37,832 nucleotides of DNA, taken from positions 1 to 37,832 of the IMG/VR virus record IMGVR_UViG_3300002835_000485; one strand, given 5' to 3'. Under the pieces are notes generated by a model. It had not been told where the DNA came from, made no database searches, and saw only the letters and a list, made by a program, of their open reading frames with translations. Every line of letters begins with the position of its first letter. The stretch's first letter is position 1. This DNA is from a virus. Shown piece after piece: positions 8,200 to 16,707 of this stretch. The translations under genes and the position numbers were made by a program.

Positions 8200-10991
8200 T
8201 TGATGAGACCTTTCTTGATTGCGTTGAAACGAGTTGTCAGTTTATCGATGGCCCCGATCTCACTCAGCTCTTTCATCGAGTGCTCCAAGCCAGATGGCTC
8301 TTTGTCGCCGCCAGGGTTGGAAGGAGTGACAGTCTTTTCCTTTGGCGACTTACGAATCCGGTTGTCGATTGCAACACTGGAGAAGTAAGCTCGTGACAGC
8401 GGCAGTTCAGGGATGCCAACCGCAGAATGAAAAAGGGACCAGGTGTACATGTGAGCGATTTGAAACAGAACAGCAAACTGCTCGGCGTATCGCTCGGGGG
8501 TCATGAACCAAATCTCGTCATGAATGCTCAGAATGAATCGCGATGGAATCTTGTACTCCTTGGCAAGCCAGTGGATCGAAGTGAGGAAGATTGAAAGGAT
8601 TTCCGCACCCGAAGATTGAATCGTCCAGTTCACTCGGCCAGTCTTGAAGTCGGACCCGACAGCAGCAGGTCGCATCGCAGTCGAGATCTTTGTACCCAGA
8701 CACGGGAGTTGAGGAACACGAGTTCGCATTGCGATCTCTTCCATATAGTTGAAGCAACCGGAGTCGGAACCACCTTCATACAAACCGGAGCGAAGTTTCC
8801 CCTTTTTTCCTTCGAGCATTCGGTAAGCAAAGTTCTTCACTTCCGTAGGAGACTTCTCCGGATATTTGCGACGAATGTAAGTTTGAACGGCACGAACTCC
8901 TGCTCCGTACAGAATGGAAAATCCGGCAATCTTGGCCGTATCCCGATCCACCCCTGCCAGCTTTGCCAGAGCACTGTGTGGGTCCGTGCCTGCCTCCTTC
9001 GATCCACTCAGAACGTTGTAACCGAACGGTGAACAACCGATGTGACCACCTTCCCACTTATCGCTGTAGATTGAAGCAATCTGCATTTCCTGACCGTCAA
9101 AGTCAGCGCCCACAATCTTCCAACCATCTGGAGCTTGAACTCGGGTCTTGAGTTCAGTGCCGATGCGCCAGTTCTTCGTGGAGCACATCGTAACCATGAG
9201 CGATTCCACGGTTCTACGAGTTACCGTGCCGTGGCAAAGGATCTCAGGCAGAGTTACCAGCGAGTCTTCGCCGTGCGGATTGTTGGCCCGCAGGAAGATG
9301 CGGTCCATCACACGCTTTCGCACGGAAGTCCAGTAGGACACGGAGTTGGCAATCTCGAGTGCGCGTTTGGCTTCAGGAAGGTCGCTGCTGAGGCGACCAA
9401 CCGCCATATCTTCAACGAAATCTTTACTCAGCACCCCGCCAACGTTATCGTCATTGCCTTTCGGGTGTGGGATCTTTGTGAGATTACCGTCTTCGTCGTG
9501 GTAGCACCACCCGTCATTCTTGGTGAAGATCATCGGGCTACCTTCATACTTGAGCTTCAGCATCAGGTGAGCCAGGTTGGATTTCACACCGATATGCTGA
9601 TTCTCGTCCTTAATGAAAGGGCGAACCCAGTTTGGGATGTGAGCATACTTGCCTTTCGCAGACTTGACCTCCCAATCGAGTTGTGAAACCCACGGATCTT
9701 TGCGCACCCACTGCTGAGCTTTGATGGGATCGTTGAGGTAAAGAACGCGCCAGTCTTCGTAAGTTTTCCACACCAGATCCTTACAGATCTGCGTCATTTC
9801 GTCGTTGTATTCTTTGTAAACACGCTCAACATCCTCAATCCACTCGGACCAGTTGTCGACGAGCGGAATGATCGACCCATTCAAATGGTAGTGACCGCAG
9901 AGAGCAACCATCGAGGGAGTGCTATCCAGGTACTTTGGCCACAGCGCCTGAAAGAGTTCAGCAGTGTAGTAAGCATCCTTCAGGGCGTAATCAAGAGCTT
10001 CGGTCAGAACTTGACGAATCTGCGAGAGATGAGTCGCATCTACGAAGATATCACGAACTTTTTTATCCACTGCGCCCAGTTCTTTTACGTCCTCACCGAA
10101 ATACTTTCGGACGGCTGCCACGTGAAAGTTGTAGCACTGCACAAGGCTGTTCGTAGCGCCTTTGTCAAGCCACTTCGGAGCATAACGCAACTTGCGCTTC
10201 TCCTCTGGCGTCAGACTCTCCGGGTCTTTTCCTGCAAGAACGTACAGCCAGCGTTGACCACTGGCCAATCCTGACACACCGATGTGAGCGGATAGCGTGT
10301 CGAAGTAAAAGTTTTCGGGCGCAGTCTGATCGAGAGTGTAACCCTCGCGAGCACGAACACGGTCGTAGCTGATGTTGTGACCCGGAATGAAACGGTTGGT
10401 ACCAATCGGAATCAGTTCGTGTTGATCCCACTGGCTTTCGGGGATGGTTGGATCAATCAGTTCAGAAGCTAGCCAAACATATGCAGCTTTCGCGCTCAGA
10501 GCGGTGCCAATGATCGGAAACGCACCGCCGTGAACGTAAGTCTCGGTATCGAACGTGAACGCTTCCTCTTCGGGGAACTCTACTTTCTCGATGTACCAAC
10601 CACCAGCAGCATCATTCTCAACCCACTCGTACCGGGTCCAGCCGGATTCAAACCGGAACTCTTCAGGCGGCGGTAGAGGGGGAAGTTTGCACCGGGAGAA
10701 TTGATCACCGAGCTCTTTGTAGCGGCCGACTTGGTCGCTGGCGATCTTTTCGAAATGATCACGCAAAAAATCACCCTTCAAGTCTGGAAGCGGCAAAGGG
10801 CCATCATACAGACCTGCAGGGTGATCTACAGGAACAGAAATATCAAATTCTTTCAGCAGGTTTTCTGCTTTCTGAATGGACAGACGAGACATTTTCTGTG
10901 GCTTTTCTGTGCCAAAGATTTTGTCGTGCAGGTCGTCTGACAGAACAGGGTATCCAAGTTGAGTTTTCTTCACGGACGTTAGGTTTTTCAT
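8196..10991 (-). CDS. Family A DNA polymerase, mitochondrial Pol gamma-like
   Basis: 931 residues with a 3'-5' exonuclease and a family A polymerase domain. Exo I is FDTE (D148, E150), Exo II GHNISYDR (D210), Exo III YALKD (Y335, D339). Polymerase motif A is VGADFDGQE (D630), motif B is R683-x3-K687 through YG (695-696), motif C is HDE (824-826). The segments around motifs A and B (CSPFGYNVLSG, GTDPHSALAKLAGV, ILYGAG) and the exonuclease region (SGLASGQRWL) match Pol gamma rather than E. coli Pol I or T7 Pol. It has no 5' nuclease domain; a separate 5'-3' exonuclease lies at 33386-34267. It is presumably the replicative polymerase. Such polymerases are known, as I recall, from cyanophage S-TIM5. 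Confidence 0.93.
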   Translation of the reverse strand: MKNLTSVKKTQLGYPVLSDDLHDKIFGTEKPQKMSRLSIQKAENLLKEFDISVPVDHPAGLYDGPLPLPDLKGDFLRDHFEKIASDQVGRYKELGDQFSRCKLPPLPPPEEFRFESGWTRYEWVENDAAGGWYIEKVEFPEEEAFTFDTETYVHGGAFPIIGTALSAKAAYVWLASELIDPTIPESQWDQHELIPIGTNRFIPGHNISYDRVRAREGYTLDQTAPENFYFDTLSAHIGVSGLASGQRWLYVLAGKDPESLTPEEKRKLRYAPKWLDKGATNSLVQCYNFHVAAVRKYFGEDVKELGAVDKKVRDIFVDATHLSQIRQVLTEALDYALKDAYYTAELFQALWPKYLDSTPSMVALCGHYHLNGSIIPLVDNWSEWIEDVERVYKEYNDEMTQICKDLVWKTYEDWRVLYLNDPIKAQQWVRKDPWVSQLDWEVKSAKGKYAHIPNWVRPFIKDENQHIGVKSNLAHLMLKLKYEGSPMIFTKNDGWCYHDEDGNLTKIPHPKGNDDNVGGVLSKDFVEDMAVGRLSSDLPEAKRALEIANSVSYWTSVRKRVMDRIFLRANNPHGEDSLVTLPEILCHGTVTRRTVESLMVTMCSTKNWRIGTELKTRVQAPDGWKIVGADFDGQEMQIASIYSDKWEGGHIGCSPFGYNVLSGSKEAGTDPHSALAKLAGVDRDTAKIAGFSILYGAGVRAVQTYIRRKYPEKSPTEVKNFAYRMLEGKKGKLRSGLYEGGSDSGCFNYMEEIAMRTRVPQLPCLGTKISTAMRPAAVGSDFKTGRVNWTIQSSGAEILSIFLTSIHWLAKEYKIPSRFILSIHDEIWFMTPERYAEQFAVLFQIAHMYTWSLFHSAVGIPELPLSRAYFSSVAIDNRIRKSPKEKTVTPSNPGGDKEPSGLEHSMKELSEIGAIDKLTTRFNAIKKGLIK

Positions 10992-11067
10992 GACTTATTC
11001 TAGCTTGTTTGGCTCGCGGTAAACTTCAAAAGTCTCTTTGTTGTCACTTTTTAGTGGGTTAAGCTAC

Positions 11068-11481
11068 TTAGGGAGTTGCGACCGCAAAAGACTGTAAACT
11101 TGTGCAGTTCCGCCAGGTGGCCTCGAAGTTGGTTACAGCGGGAGTGGGCGAGGAGTCGTTTACTCCGCAATAAATAATTGCTGAAATTGGTTTCGTAGGC
11201 TGAAAACCTCCTTCTTCGGTCCACCATATGTTGGAAGGTCTGACAGGGAACCATCTATACCGGTAAGCTCCTGTATCTGTGTAAGAATAGACGCAGGGCT
11301 GAGCAGCAAACGGAGTGCCAGGGTCAACTTGTATATTTTCAGGGAAGGTGAAATAATTCACGCTATTGTTGGTCCACCCGCGTAAGAAGGGGGCCAAAAT
11401 GTTACCTAACAGGCCAGTGTTGATAGACCCTGAATTGTATTCGGCGATGGCTTTCGCCATCTGAACAGCACGGGGGTTCAT
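11068..11481 (-). CDS. Hypothetical protein, tandem paralogue A
   Basis: 137 residues starting MNPRAVQMAKAIAEYNSG. It is clearly related to the next gene upstream (11555-11908): both share the N terminus MNPRAVQMAKA, a central segment LLGN-I/V-x-APF-x-RGWTNNS-x-NY, a Q-P-x-VY-x-Y strand and the YRWFP-x-RP segment. The first third looks helical, the rest beta-rich with many Pro, Tyr and Trp. This copy has a longer C terminus. Separate start signals and a short gap suggest a local gene duplication. It could be a small virion protein; no family recognised. Confidence 0.7.
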   Translation of the reverse strand: MNPRAVQMAKAIAEYNSGSINTGLLGNILAPFLRGWTNNSVNYFTFPENIQVDPGTPFAAQPCVYSYTDTGAYRYRWFPVRPSNIWWTEEGGFQPTKPISAIIYCGVNDSSPTPAVTNFEATWRNCTSLQSFAVATP

Positions 11482-11554
11482 AAATTTACACCTGAAGTTG
11501 AACAGCGACTAATCTAGAAACTAATAGGTGTTTAGGTCGTTTCACCTAGCAAAG

Positions 11555-11908
11555 TTAGGGGAAATAGGGGGTTAAGTTTCCAATCGGGGGAGGAAAAGGT
11601 GAGGCACTAAAACTGCTAGGAGTGATTGCATCCGGCAAAGAACTCGAGAAAAAACCAAAAACCTGCGGTCTAATTGGAAACCAGCGGTATAAAGCTCCTC
11701 CTGAAAAATCGTAAGTATAAACCGTGGGTTGACCCATAAAAGGAGACCCAGGGTTCCAGTAGGCAGGGGAGACTGAATTCGTGTAGTAGTTCGCGCTATT
11801 GTTTGTCCACCCACGCATAAACGGGGCAATCACATTTCCCAGAAGTTCGACATCAACCAAACCGGAGTCAACAACGGCTTTTGCCATCTGAACAGCACGG
11901 GGATTCAT
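11555..11908 (-). CDS. Hypothetical protein, tandem paralogue B
   Basis: 117 residues starting MNPRAVQMAKAVVDSGLVDV, the partner of the gene at 11068-11481. The C terminus is rich in Ser, Pro and Phe and unlike that of its paralogue, so the two have diverged mostly in their tails. A GGGTAAAA element lies 24 bases upstream of the ATG, suggesting that the pair is expressed together. Function unknown. Confidence 0.7.
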   Translation of the reverse strand: MNPRAVQMAKAVVDSGLVDVELLGNVIAPFMRGWTNNSANYYTNSVSPAYWNPGSPFMGQPTVYTYDFSGGALYRWFPIRPQVFGFFSSSLPDAITPSSFSASPFPPPIGNLTPYFP

Positions 11909-11931
11909 ACACTTTCATCACAGTTGAACAA

Positions 11932-11940
11932 TTTTACCCT
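11932..11940 (-). promoter_or_regulatory. GGGTAAAA element upstream of paralogue pair
   Basis: Minus strand reads CTAGGGTAAAATTG, overlapping the TAG stop of the upstream gene and ending 24 bases before ATG 11908. It belongs to the same set as the elements at 1306, 5874 and 7806. Confidence 0.35.
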
Positions 11941-12196
11941 AGAACACACAGTCCCAGCAGAGCTTACCTGGTTCCTCATCATAAAGCCCAAGATTTCTTG
12001 CCTCGTTGATTGAATCGAGAGTTTCTCGATCATTCTTGAGACGGCGATGCAACCGCAAACGCCAGAGGACGTACTCCCTCGCATTGCGTTCGGAGGGATC
12101 TTCGAGGTACTTCTGATATTTCGTTTCGACCGTCTGAACGATACCGATACCAACCTTTTCAATAAGGTGGTCAACTTTCTGAAGAGCTCTTGCCAT
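11939..12196 (-). CDS. Hypothetical basic helical protein, 85 aa
   Basis: Starts MARALQKVDHLIEKVGIGIV; almost wholly helical with a basic middle (NAREYVLWRLRLHRRLKNDR) and a C-terminal CWDC pair. Its ATG overlaps the stop of the 268-residue gene upstream as TAATG. No family recognised. The basic stretch could contact nucleic acid, but nothing else supports this. Confidence 0.65.
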   Translation of the reverse strand: MARALQKVDHLIEKVGIGIVQTVETKYQKYLEDPSERNAREYVLWRLRLHRRLKNDRETLDSINEARNLGLYDEEPGKLCWDCVF

Positions 12197-13002
12197 TAGT
12201 TTGCGGAATTGAAGGAGAACATCTTGAGCTCAAAGTTTCGAACACCGGAGCTTTCGTAAACGTTATCTTTGTTCTTCTTGTAGATCTCGTAGGCGTCGAA
12301 CACCGAGGAGAAGTGCAGCGGGCGATCAGCGGGGCTGCTTCGCCAAAGGAGCATTTCCTGAAGGGACAACGGAACGTCGATATCCCACTGCTCGTCTCGC
12401 GAAGAGTACAGGAGGGGAAGGGCGTCATTCCGCCACCAGTCGCAGATCTGCGGGCTGTATTCATCCCAGGCCAGAGGATCCGTAAGGTGGGTGTCGCAAG
12501 TTTCGCGAATCCAGTTCACGTACTGGCGACCACGCTCAACAACAAGTTTGGCACTCGCCGGAACTTCTTCCAGGAAGTAAGCTTCCTCGTCACCACGAAC
12601 GACCCGCTCAATAACCGAGGGGAACAAGAAGGACTCGGAGATAAGGCGGAAGTCCTCAGCACCTTCGCTAACCAAACGCAGAACAACCTCAAGGATCGAC
12701 ATAGTAGTCGCAATCTGAAGCTCTTCACCCGAAGCAGCAACTTTTGGTTTCTCGTTCGACAAACCTTTTCGCAGGAGGCTCAACTCACGCTCAAGGCGAC
12801 GAACCTCTCGACCCATTTCTCTCTCGAGTTTGTTCTTGTAAATCTCTGACTGGGTTACCAGATTGTCGAATTTGTTGTCGAGTTTCTCCAGCTCGACGTC
12901 CAGCTGCTCCACGGATATCTTCAAGTTGGATAATTTTTTCTTGAGAGAAGTTACCGAAGAGCGTATTGAGTTGGTTGCAAAAATTAGGTTGTCAGCAGTC
13001 AT
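12196..13002 (-). CDS. Hypothetical protein with N-terminal coiled coil, 268 aa
   Basis: Residues about 10-80 form a strong heptad-type coiled coil (KKKLSNLKISVEQLDVELEK and following, to LRKGLSNEK). The rest is a Trp- and acid-rich helical domain with no motif I know. It overlaps both neighbours by one to a few bases (TGATG at the start, TAATG at the end), so the 184-, 268- and 85-residue proteins form one operon. They could be virion or scaffolding components, but no sequence feature proves this. Confidence 0.7.
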   Translation of the reverse strand: MTADNLIFATNSIRSSVTSLKKKLSNLKISVEQLDVELEKLDNKFDNLVTQSEIYKNKLEREMGREVRRLERELSLLRKGLSNEKPKVAASGEELQIATTMSILEVVLRLVSEGAEDFRLISESFLFPSVIERVVRGDEEAYFLEEVPASAKLVVERGRQYVNWIRETCDTHLTDPLAWDEYSPQICDWWRNDALPLLYSSRDEQWDIDVPLSLQEMLLWRSSPADRPLHFSSVFDAYEIYKKNKDNVYESSGVRNFELKMFSFNSAN

Positions 13003-13556
13003 CAGATTGGGCGAATCGTTGCTCTTAGTTGGTCAGTGTTGACGTCGATGACCTCAACGTTAAACGAGTATAGGCTCTCAGGGTCGCTGAGTAAGTGAAA
13101 ACTTCCCTCGAAGCGGTCACCATCCCGAGAACGCAAGTAAAAGTTACCAGGCGTGGGTGGCGAGCAGAGTGCAATGTCGCCTGCGAATTCAGGGTTGGAC
13201 TCTTCAATCGCCGTTACAAGCCTCTGGTAGATTGCAGAAGCCGCTGCCATCTCACTGTCGTTTGAAAACTGCGCTCTGAGTTCGCCTTCAATCGCTTCCA
13301 GACTTGCCGCGATCCCCGTGTCAAGAACAATCTCGAAAGTTTCGCCTTCGCCCCGAGTCAGGAAACAAACTTCTTCTGAGTCAAAGTTGCATTCCTCAGG
13401 GTTATCAAATGCTTGGAAGCCATGCTCCAGAAGCTCGTAAAAGGTTTCTTTGATTGTTTCAGCGTCAGGGCCACCCAAGTAGTTGGCGATGGCGTGAAAA
13501 ATACGAGGGTTGGCGAGCAAACGCGCCACCGGGTAAATCAGCTGTTGTTCGTCCAT
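13002..13556 (-). CDS. Hypothetical acidic protein, 184 aa
   Basis: Starts MDEQQLIYPVARLLANPRIF. The N-terminal half is helical with a YLGGPDAETI loop; the C-terminal half is beta-rich (GNFYLRSRDGDRFEGSFHLL). No membrane segment, signal peptide or catalytic motif is seen. It is the first gene of the operon with the coiled-coil protein. Upstream lie a GGGTAAAA element (about 60 bases before) and a TATACT box closer in. Confidence 0.68.
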   Translation of the reverse strand: MDEQQLIYPVARLLANPRIFHAIANYLGGPDAETIKETFYELLEHGFQAFDNPEECNFDSEEVCFLTRGEGETFEIVLDTGIAASLEAIEGELRAQFSNDSEMAAASAIYQRLVTAIEESNPEFAGDIALCSPPTPGNFYLRSRDGDRFEGSFHLLSDPESLYSFNVEVIDVNTDQLRATIRPI

Positions 13557-13614
13557 TACAGTGCTCCGCCGAAGCAGTATAGCGATCTCGTCGTTTGGTA
13601 ATCGTTTAACATGG

Positions 13615-13622
13615 TTTTACCC
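13615..13622 (-). promoter_or_regulatory. GGGTAAAA element in the topoisomerase/184-aa gene gap
   Basis: Minus strand CCGGGTAAAACCATG lies just past the topoisomerase stop and about 59 bases before ATG 13556. A separate TATACT hexamer at about 13577-13582 could be a -10 box. Role inferred. Confidence 0.3.
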
Positions 13623-13627
13623 GGCGC

Positions 13628-15622
13628 TCACAGTTGGACTTCTTCAAGGTTGGCCACCTTGATTCCTTTCGCCCCAGGGCGGCCTTGCTTCACAGTGCTG
13701 AGGCTAAGCTCCACCTTCTTCTTGCGTGTCGAAACCCAAGGAACAGAGTAAGAGCCTTCACCAAGGTACACAAACTCAGCCTCGGCGGGTAGCCAGAGTT
13801 TGCCTTTGCTGGTTGCTTTGCAGAGGTCTTCGCCACTCAGCACCAAAGCCTTGAGTTGACCCTCAAGTTTGAAGACACACAGGTACTTCCGCTGAGAAAC
13901 TTCAGCTTCGCGTTTCGCGAGAGCCACAGGGCCATAGCCCGTGGAGATTGGACCCTTGAAAGTTGCTCCAACCTTCTTCAAGAAGCCATCCTGGGTCATT
14001 AAAACCACTTTTTCCTTCGCGTCGACGACCATAGCACCCCTTGGCCCCTTGGCCTGTTCAACCATGCCTTTTTTCAAATCAATCTTAAGAAACCGGGGCT
14101 TGGGCGGGGCTGGGGGCCTCTTCTCCCCGGTCCTCGGGCTGACGGCCAGGCTTCCGGCCGGAGGCTCCACCAGGGCGCTCCTGCGGGCCTCTCCGTGGCG
14201 TTTGGCGAGCTCAGTGATCTGTGTGTACACCCAGTTGTGGCGCACCTCTTTGTTCTTTACCAGCTCGTCTAGAGTTTTCAGGCGTTCCTCAAGGGCTTCC
14301 TTCTCGGCTTCCAGTTCAGCCTGGTCAAGACCAGTAAGTTGACGAAGACGCATCTCGAGGATTGCTTCGGCTTGGTCTCGTGTAAACTTGAATGGGCGAT
14401 CGACAAGGGCAACGAGTGCCTCTTTCTTTGAAGCCGACTCCTTAATCTTCTTGATGATTGCGTCAATCTTGTCGATGGCCTTGATGAAGCCCATCACGAT
14501 CTCAAGGCGCTGCTCGGTGAGGTCTAGCTCTTGGGAGAACTTTCGCTCCAGGCGAGCCATTCGCCACGAGAACCATTTCTGACAAATTTCAACTGGGCTG
14601 AGCTCAACGGGTCGCGTACCGTCAATAACCAGCGTTTTTGCTGAATAGCGAGTGTCGAGATCGGTGTATGCGTAGAGTTGCTCAACCAGCTGCTCAGTTC
14701 CGACATTGGGCTTCGCAACAATCGTGACACGGTCTCCGGAGAGATCAGATTCGTCGATAACTTCTGCGATTCCATCGAGTTTTCCTTTCTCTAGAGCGTC
14801 ACGAACTTGTTCACCGAGTTTCTCAGGGTTGACCCCAGGCGGGAAATTCGTGAATGTAAGTGTGCCACGATCTTTTGCCTTGCCACTTCGTTTCTGTACG
14901 CCTGACTCGTACTTAGCGCGGCAGCGAATGTTGCCAGAGCCTGTTTCCTTGTACCTCTTGAGTTCTTCGTCATTAACAATGTCGCATCCAGTTGGAAAGT
15001 CGGGAATTAGGAGTTCGCGTGCTTTCGCCTCCTTCGGAGCTTTGAACTCGCACGCAAGTTTGGTGGCCTCTACAACTGCCCGCAGAGAATGGGGTGCCAG
15101 CTTCGTTGCGAATCCGACGGCAATACCTGTGTCGCCATTCAGCAACACCGAAGGGACCGCAGTGTTAAACCGTTCTGCCTCTTGGCGAGATCCGTCGTAG
15201 TTGGGCCTGGTTTCCCAGGTGGCTTTGTCCTGTAGAAGCAGTTCAACAGCTGAGGGTCGCAGTTTGCACTCGGTGTAGCGAGCTGCAGCGGGGCCATCAA
15301 CGGTGCTGCCGAAGTTACCGTGGCCGTCAACCCAGGGGACGTTGTTGTTCCAGGTTGTGGCCATATTGACCAGAGTGCCGTAGCAATCGCCGTGCGGGTG
15401 GTAGTAACCCATCGCAAGGCCAGTTACGCGGGCGCACTTCACATAACGTTTGTCAGGCATCAACCCTTCCTCAAACATCGTCTGAAGAACGCGGCGCTGG
15501 GCTGGTTTCAACCCGTCATACATGTCTGGGATGGCTCGCCCAAGAAGGACGGCCATCGAGTAAGCCATGTAATCCTCCTTCATCTGGGAGGTTAGGTTGG
15601 TCGTTGTAAGGTTTTCTGTCAT
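13628..15622 (-). CDS. Type IIA DNA topoisomerase, A subunit (GyrA/ParC-like)
   Basis: 664 residues from ATG 15622, which overlaps the upstream stop as ATGA; the longer in-frame start at 15682 is rejected. The breakage-reunion domain begins YMAYSMAVLLGRAIPDMYDG and KPAQRRVL, with YYHPHGD at about 73-79. The catalytic tyrosine is Y116 in AARYTE, preceded by the usual arginine. A long coiled-coil arm follows (AELEAEKEALEERLKTLDEL), then a shortened C-terminal domain (ending near VANLEEVQL) that could be a partial beta-pinwheel. The enzyme passes one duplex through another to relieve supercoils or decatenate replicated phage DNA. The ATPase B subunit is not in this window. Confidence 0.93.
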   Translation of the reverse strand: MTENLTTTNLTSQMKEDYMAYSMAVLLGRAIPDMYDGLKPAQRRVLQTMFEEGLMPDKRYVKCARVTGLAMGYYHPHGDCYGTLVNMATTWNNNVPWVDGHGNFGSTVDGPAAARYTECKLRPSAVELLLQDKATWETRPNYDGSRQEAERFNTAVPSVLLNGDTGIAVGFATKLAPHSLRAVVEATKLACEFKAPKEAKARELLIPDFPTGCDIVNDEELKRYKETGSGNIRCRAKYESGVQKRSGKAKDRGTLTFTNFPPGVNPEKLGEQVRDALEKGKLDGIAEVIDESDLSGDRVTIVAKPNVGTEQLVEQLYAYTDLDTRYSAKTLVIDGTRPVELSPVEICQKWFSWRMARLERKFSQELDLTEQRLEIVMGFIKAIDKIDAIIKKIKESASKKEALVALVDRPFKFTRDQAEAILEMRLRQLTGLDQAELEAEKEALEERLKTLDELVKNKEVRHNWVYTQITELAKRHGEARRSALVEPPAGSLAVSPRTGEKRPPAPPKPRFLKIDLKKGMVEQAKGPRGAMVVDAKEKVVLMTQDGFLKKVGATFKGPISTGYGPVALAKREAEVSQRKYLCVFKLEGQLKALVLSGEDLCKATSKGKLWLPAEAEFVYLGEGSYSVPWVSTRKKKVELSLSTVKQGRPGAKGIKVANLEEVQL

Positions 15623-15888
15623 TCGGCTTTGGGCAGAGAGCGAATTCGCTCGATCAAGGCGTCTACAGCGTCCACTGTGCAAAACCGAATCACATCGTCG
15701 GTGATCTCAGTTTCGTACGTCAGGTGCGCGTGCTTGCCCTCATTATGGCTCAGGACAGCCACTTCGTAAAGCGCACCCTCACCAACTTCGTATTCAGGAA
15801 TAACAGAGATTCCGTAACCGTTGTCAAACAATTCTTTATGCTGGAACCCAAGGGGATGGGGGAAGAGTTTAAGATCTTCGAGCTTCAT
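15619..15888 (-). CDS. Hypothetical protein, 89 aa
   Basis: Starts MKLEDLKLFPHPLGFQHKEL. A compact alpha/beta pattern with alternating strands (GISVIPEYEV, LYEVAVLSH) and a C-terminal helix (DAVDALIERIRSL). Co-translated with the topoisomerase subunit by an ATGA overlap. No family recognised. Confidence 0.68.
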   Translation of the reverse strand: MKLEDLKLFPHPLGFQHKELFDNGYGISVIPEYEVGEGALYEVAVLSHNEGKHAHLTYETEITDDVIRFCTVDAVDALIERIRSLPKAE

Positions 15889-16094
15889 TCTTCGAAAAGT
15901 TGTGCGTATTCTTCTTCGGTGGTATTGTCTTCGATCTCACCGATTAGTTCCTCGTCGGTGTAACTGCCGATGTAATCCAGTTGGATATCAACGAAGAACC
16001 GCTCAAGGTCGCGAGTGGTCATTCCGTCAAGATAACGCTCAACAAGCCATTCTACGAGAGCGGAACGCTTCTCAGGGGTCAAACTGGTCATCAT
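15885..16094 (-). CDS. Hypothetical acidic helical protein, 69 aa
   Basis: Starts MMTSLTPEKRSALVEWLVER, joined to the next gene by ATGA. Helical and acidic, with the tail reading EEEYAQLFEE. It resembles many small phage accessory proteins but carries no known signature. Confidence 0.62.
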   Translation of the reverse strand: MMTSLTPEKRSALVEWLVERYLDGMTTRDLERFFVDIQLDYIGSYTDEELIGEIEDNTTEEEYAQLFEE

Positions 16095-16111
16095 TAGTAG
16101 TAGTAGCGGGG

Positions 16112-16291
16112 TCAGGCCAGAACGGTTTCGATAACGTTCTCAGAGATGCCGAAGTATTCGCAGATAGCAATCTCTTTTCCCGTCTCGAAGGAGACTTCAA
16201 AGGCGATATCTCGAACCTGGTCGAGATTGGTGTATTCTTCGCCATCGACGAGGCAGCCGTTCTCGGAGAACATGAGAGAGTAGGTAAGCAT
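16112..16291 (-). CDS. Hypothetical protein, 59 aa
   Basis: Starts MLTYSLMFSENGCLVDGEEY at ATG 16291; the TTG four codons upstream is less likely. Two short strands followed by a helix (TNLDQVRDIAFEVSFETG), then a TVLA end. It has no recognised family. It sits directly after the 111-residue gene, in the same operon. Confidence 0.58.
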   Translation of the reverse strand: MLTYSLMFSENGCLVDGEEYTNLDQVRDIAFEVSFETGKEIAICEYFGISENVIETVLA

Positions 16292-16299
16292 AAAGTTAA

Positions 16300-16635
16300 T
16301 CAAGCGATAATGTCAAGAACAAGGCGGTCAGCCGAGGTGCCAACGCGGAAAGAGCCATTCCAAAGGTAAGCACCCCAGAAGTAGGGATCCTTATCGGAAA
16401 CATTCTGGAACTCGGCGGTAATCGAGCCGTACTGCTCTTGGCGATCAGCCTCAAACTCCAGGTCACGCAGGTTGCGAGCGCCGAAGAACTCTTTCAGATC
16501 TTTCAGTTTGCTGAAGTAGAGATCGCCGACTTTGAACCCGACGAAACGGTTGGCATCGGTCATGTCCGCACCTTTGCGAACGTATCCGGCTTTGATGACT
16601 TGGCCAGCGACAAGGTTGGAAACGGTTTTCTTCAT
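16300..16635 (-). CDS. Hypothetical protein, 111 aa, first gene after a promoter cassette
   Basis: Starts MKKTVSNLVAGQVIKAGYVR. A mixed alpha/beta protein with GYVRKGADM and FVGFKVGDLYF strands. Its ATG stands 6 bases from the TATAGT box of the terminator/promoter cassette at 16642-16707, so it opens the small operon that runs on to the topoisomerase. No family recognised. Confidence 0.65.
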   Translation of the reverse strand: MKKTVSNLVAGQVIKAGYVRKGADMTDANRFVGFKVGDLYFSKLKDLKEFFGARNLRDLEFEADRQEQYGSITAEFQNVSDKDPYFWGAYLWNGSFRVGTSADRLVLDIIA

Positions 16636-16641
16636 GTAATT

Positions 16642-16707
16642 ACTATAGCGCCTTTTGCCCGTTTTCGAAAGGGGGCAAACCGCCCTCCAAGGTACGGGAA
16701 ACCGTAC
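16642..16707 (-). promoter_or_regulatory. Terminator/promoter cassette, copy 1
   Basis: On the minus strand, the hairpin GGTACGGTTTCCCGTACC is followed by GGGCGGTTTGCCCCCTTT, a GC stem with a T run that fits a Rho-independent terminator. A promoter then follows: -35 TTTCGA (16665-16670), 17-base spacer, -10 TATAGT (16642-16647). The TTTGCCC/GGGCAAA pair across the spacer can also fold. This is the type copy of a family of nine. Confidence 0.7.

Noticed and set aside
8616-9686. Long plus-strand open frames opposite the DNA polymerase (138 and 183 codons)
   Set aside because: They are antisense shadows of a conserved polymerase domain and have no recognisable protein features.
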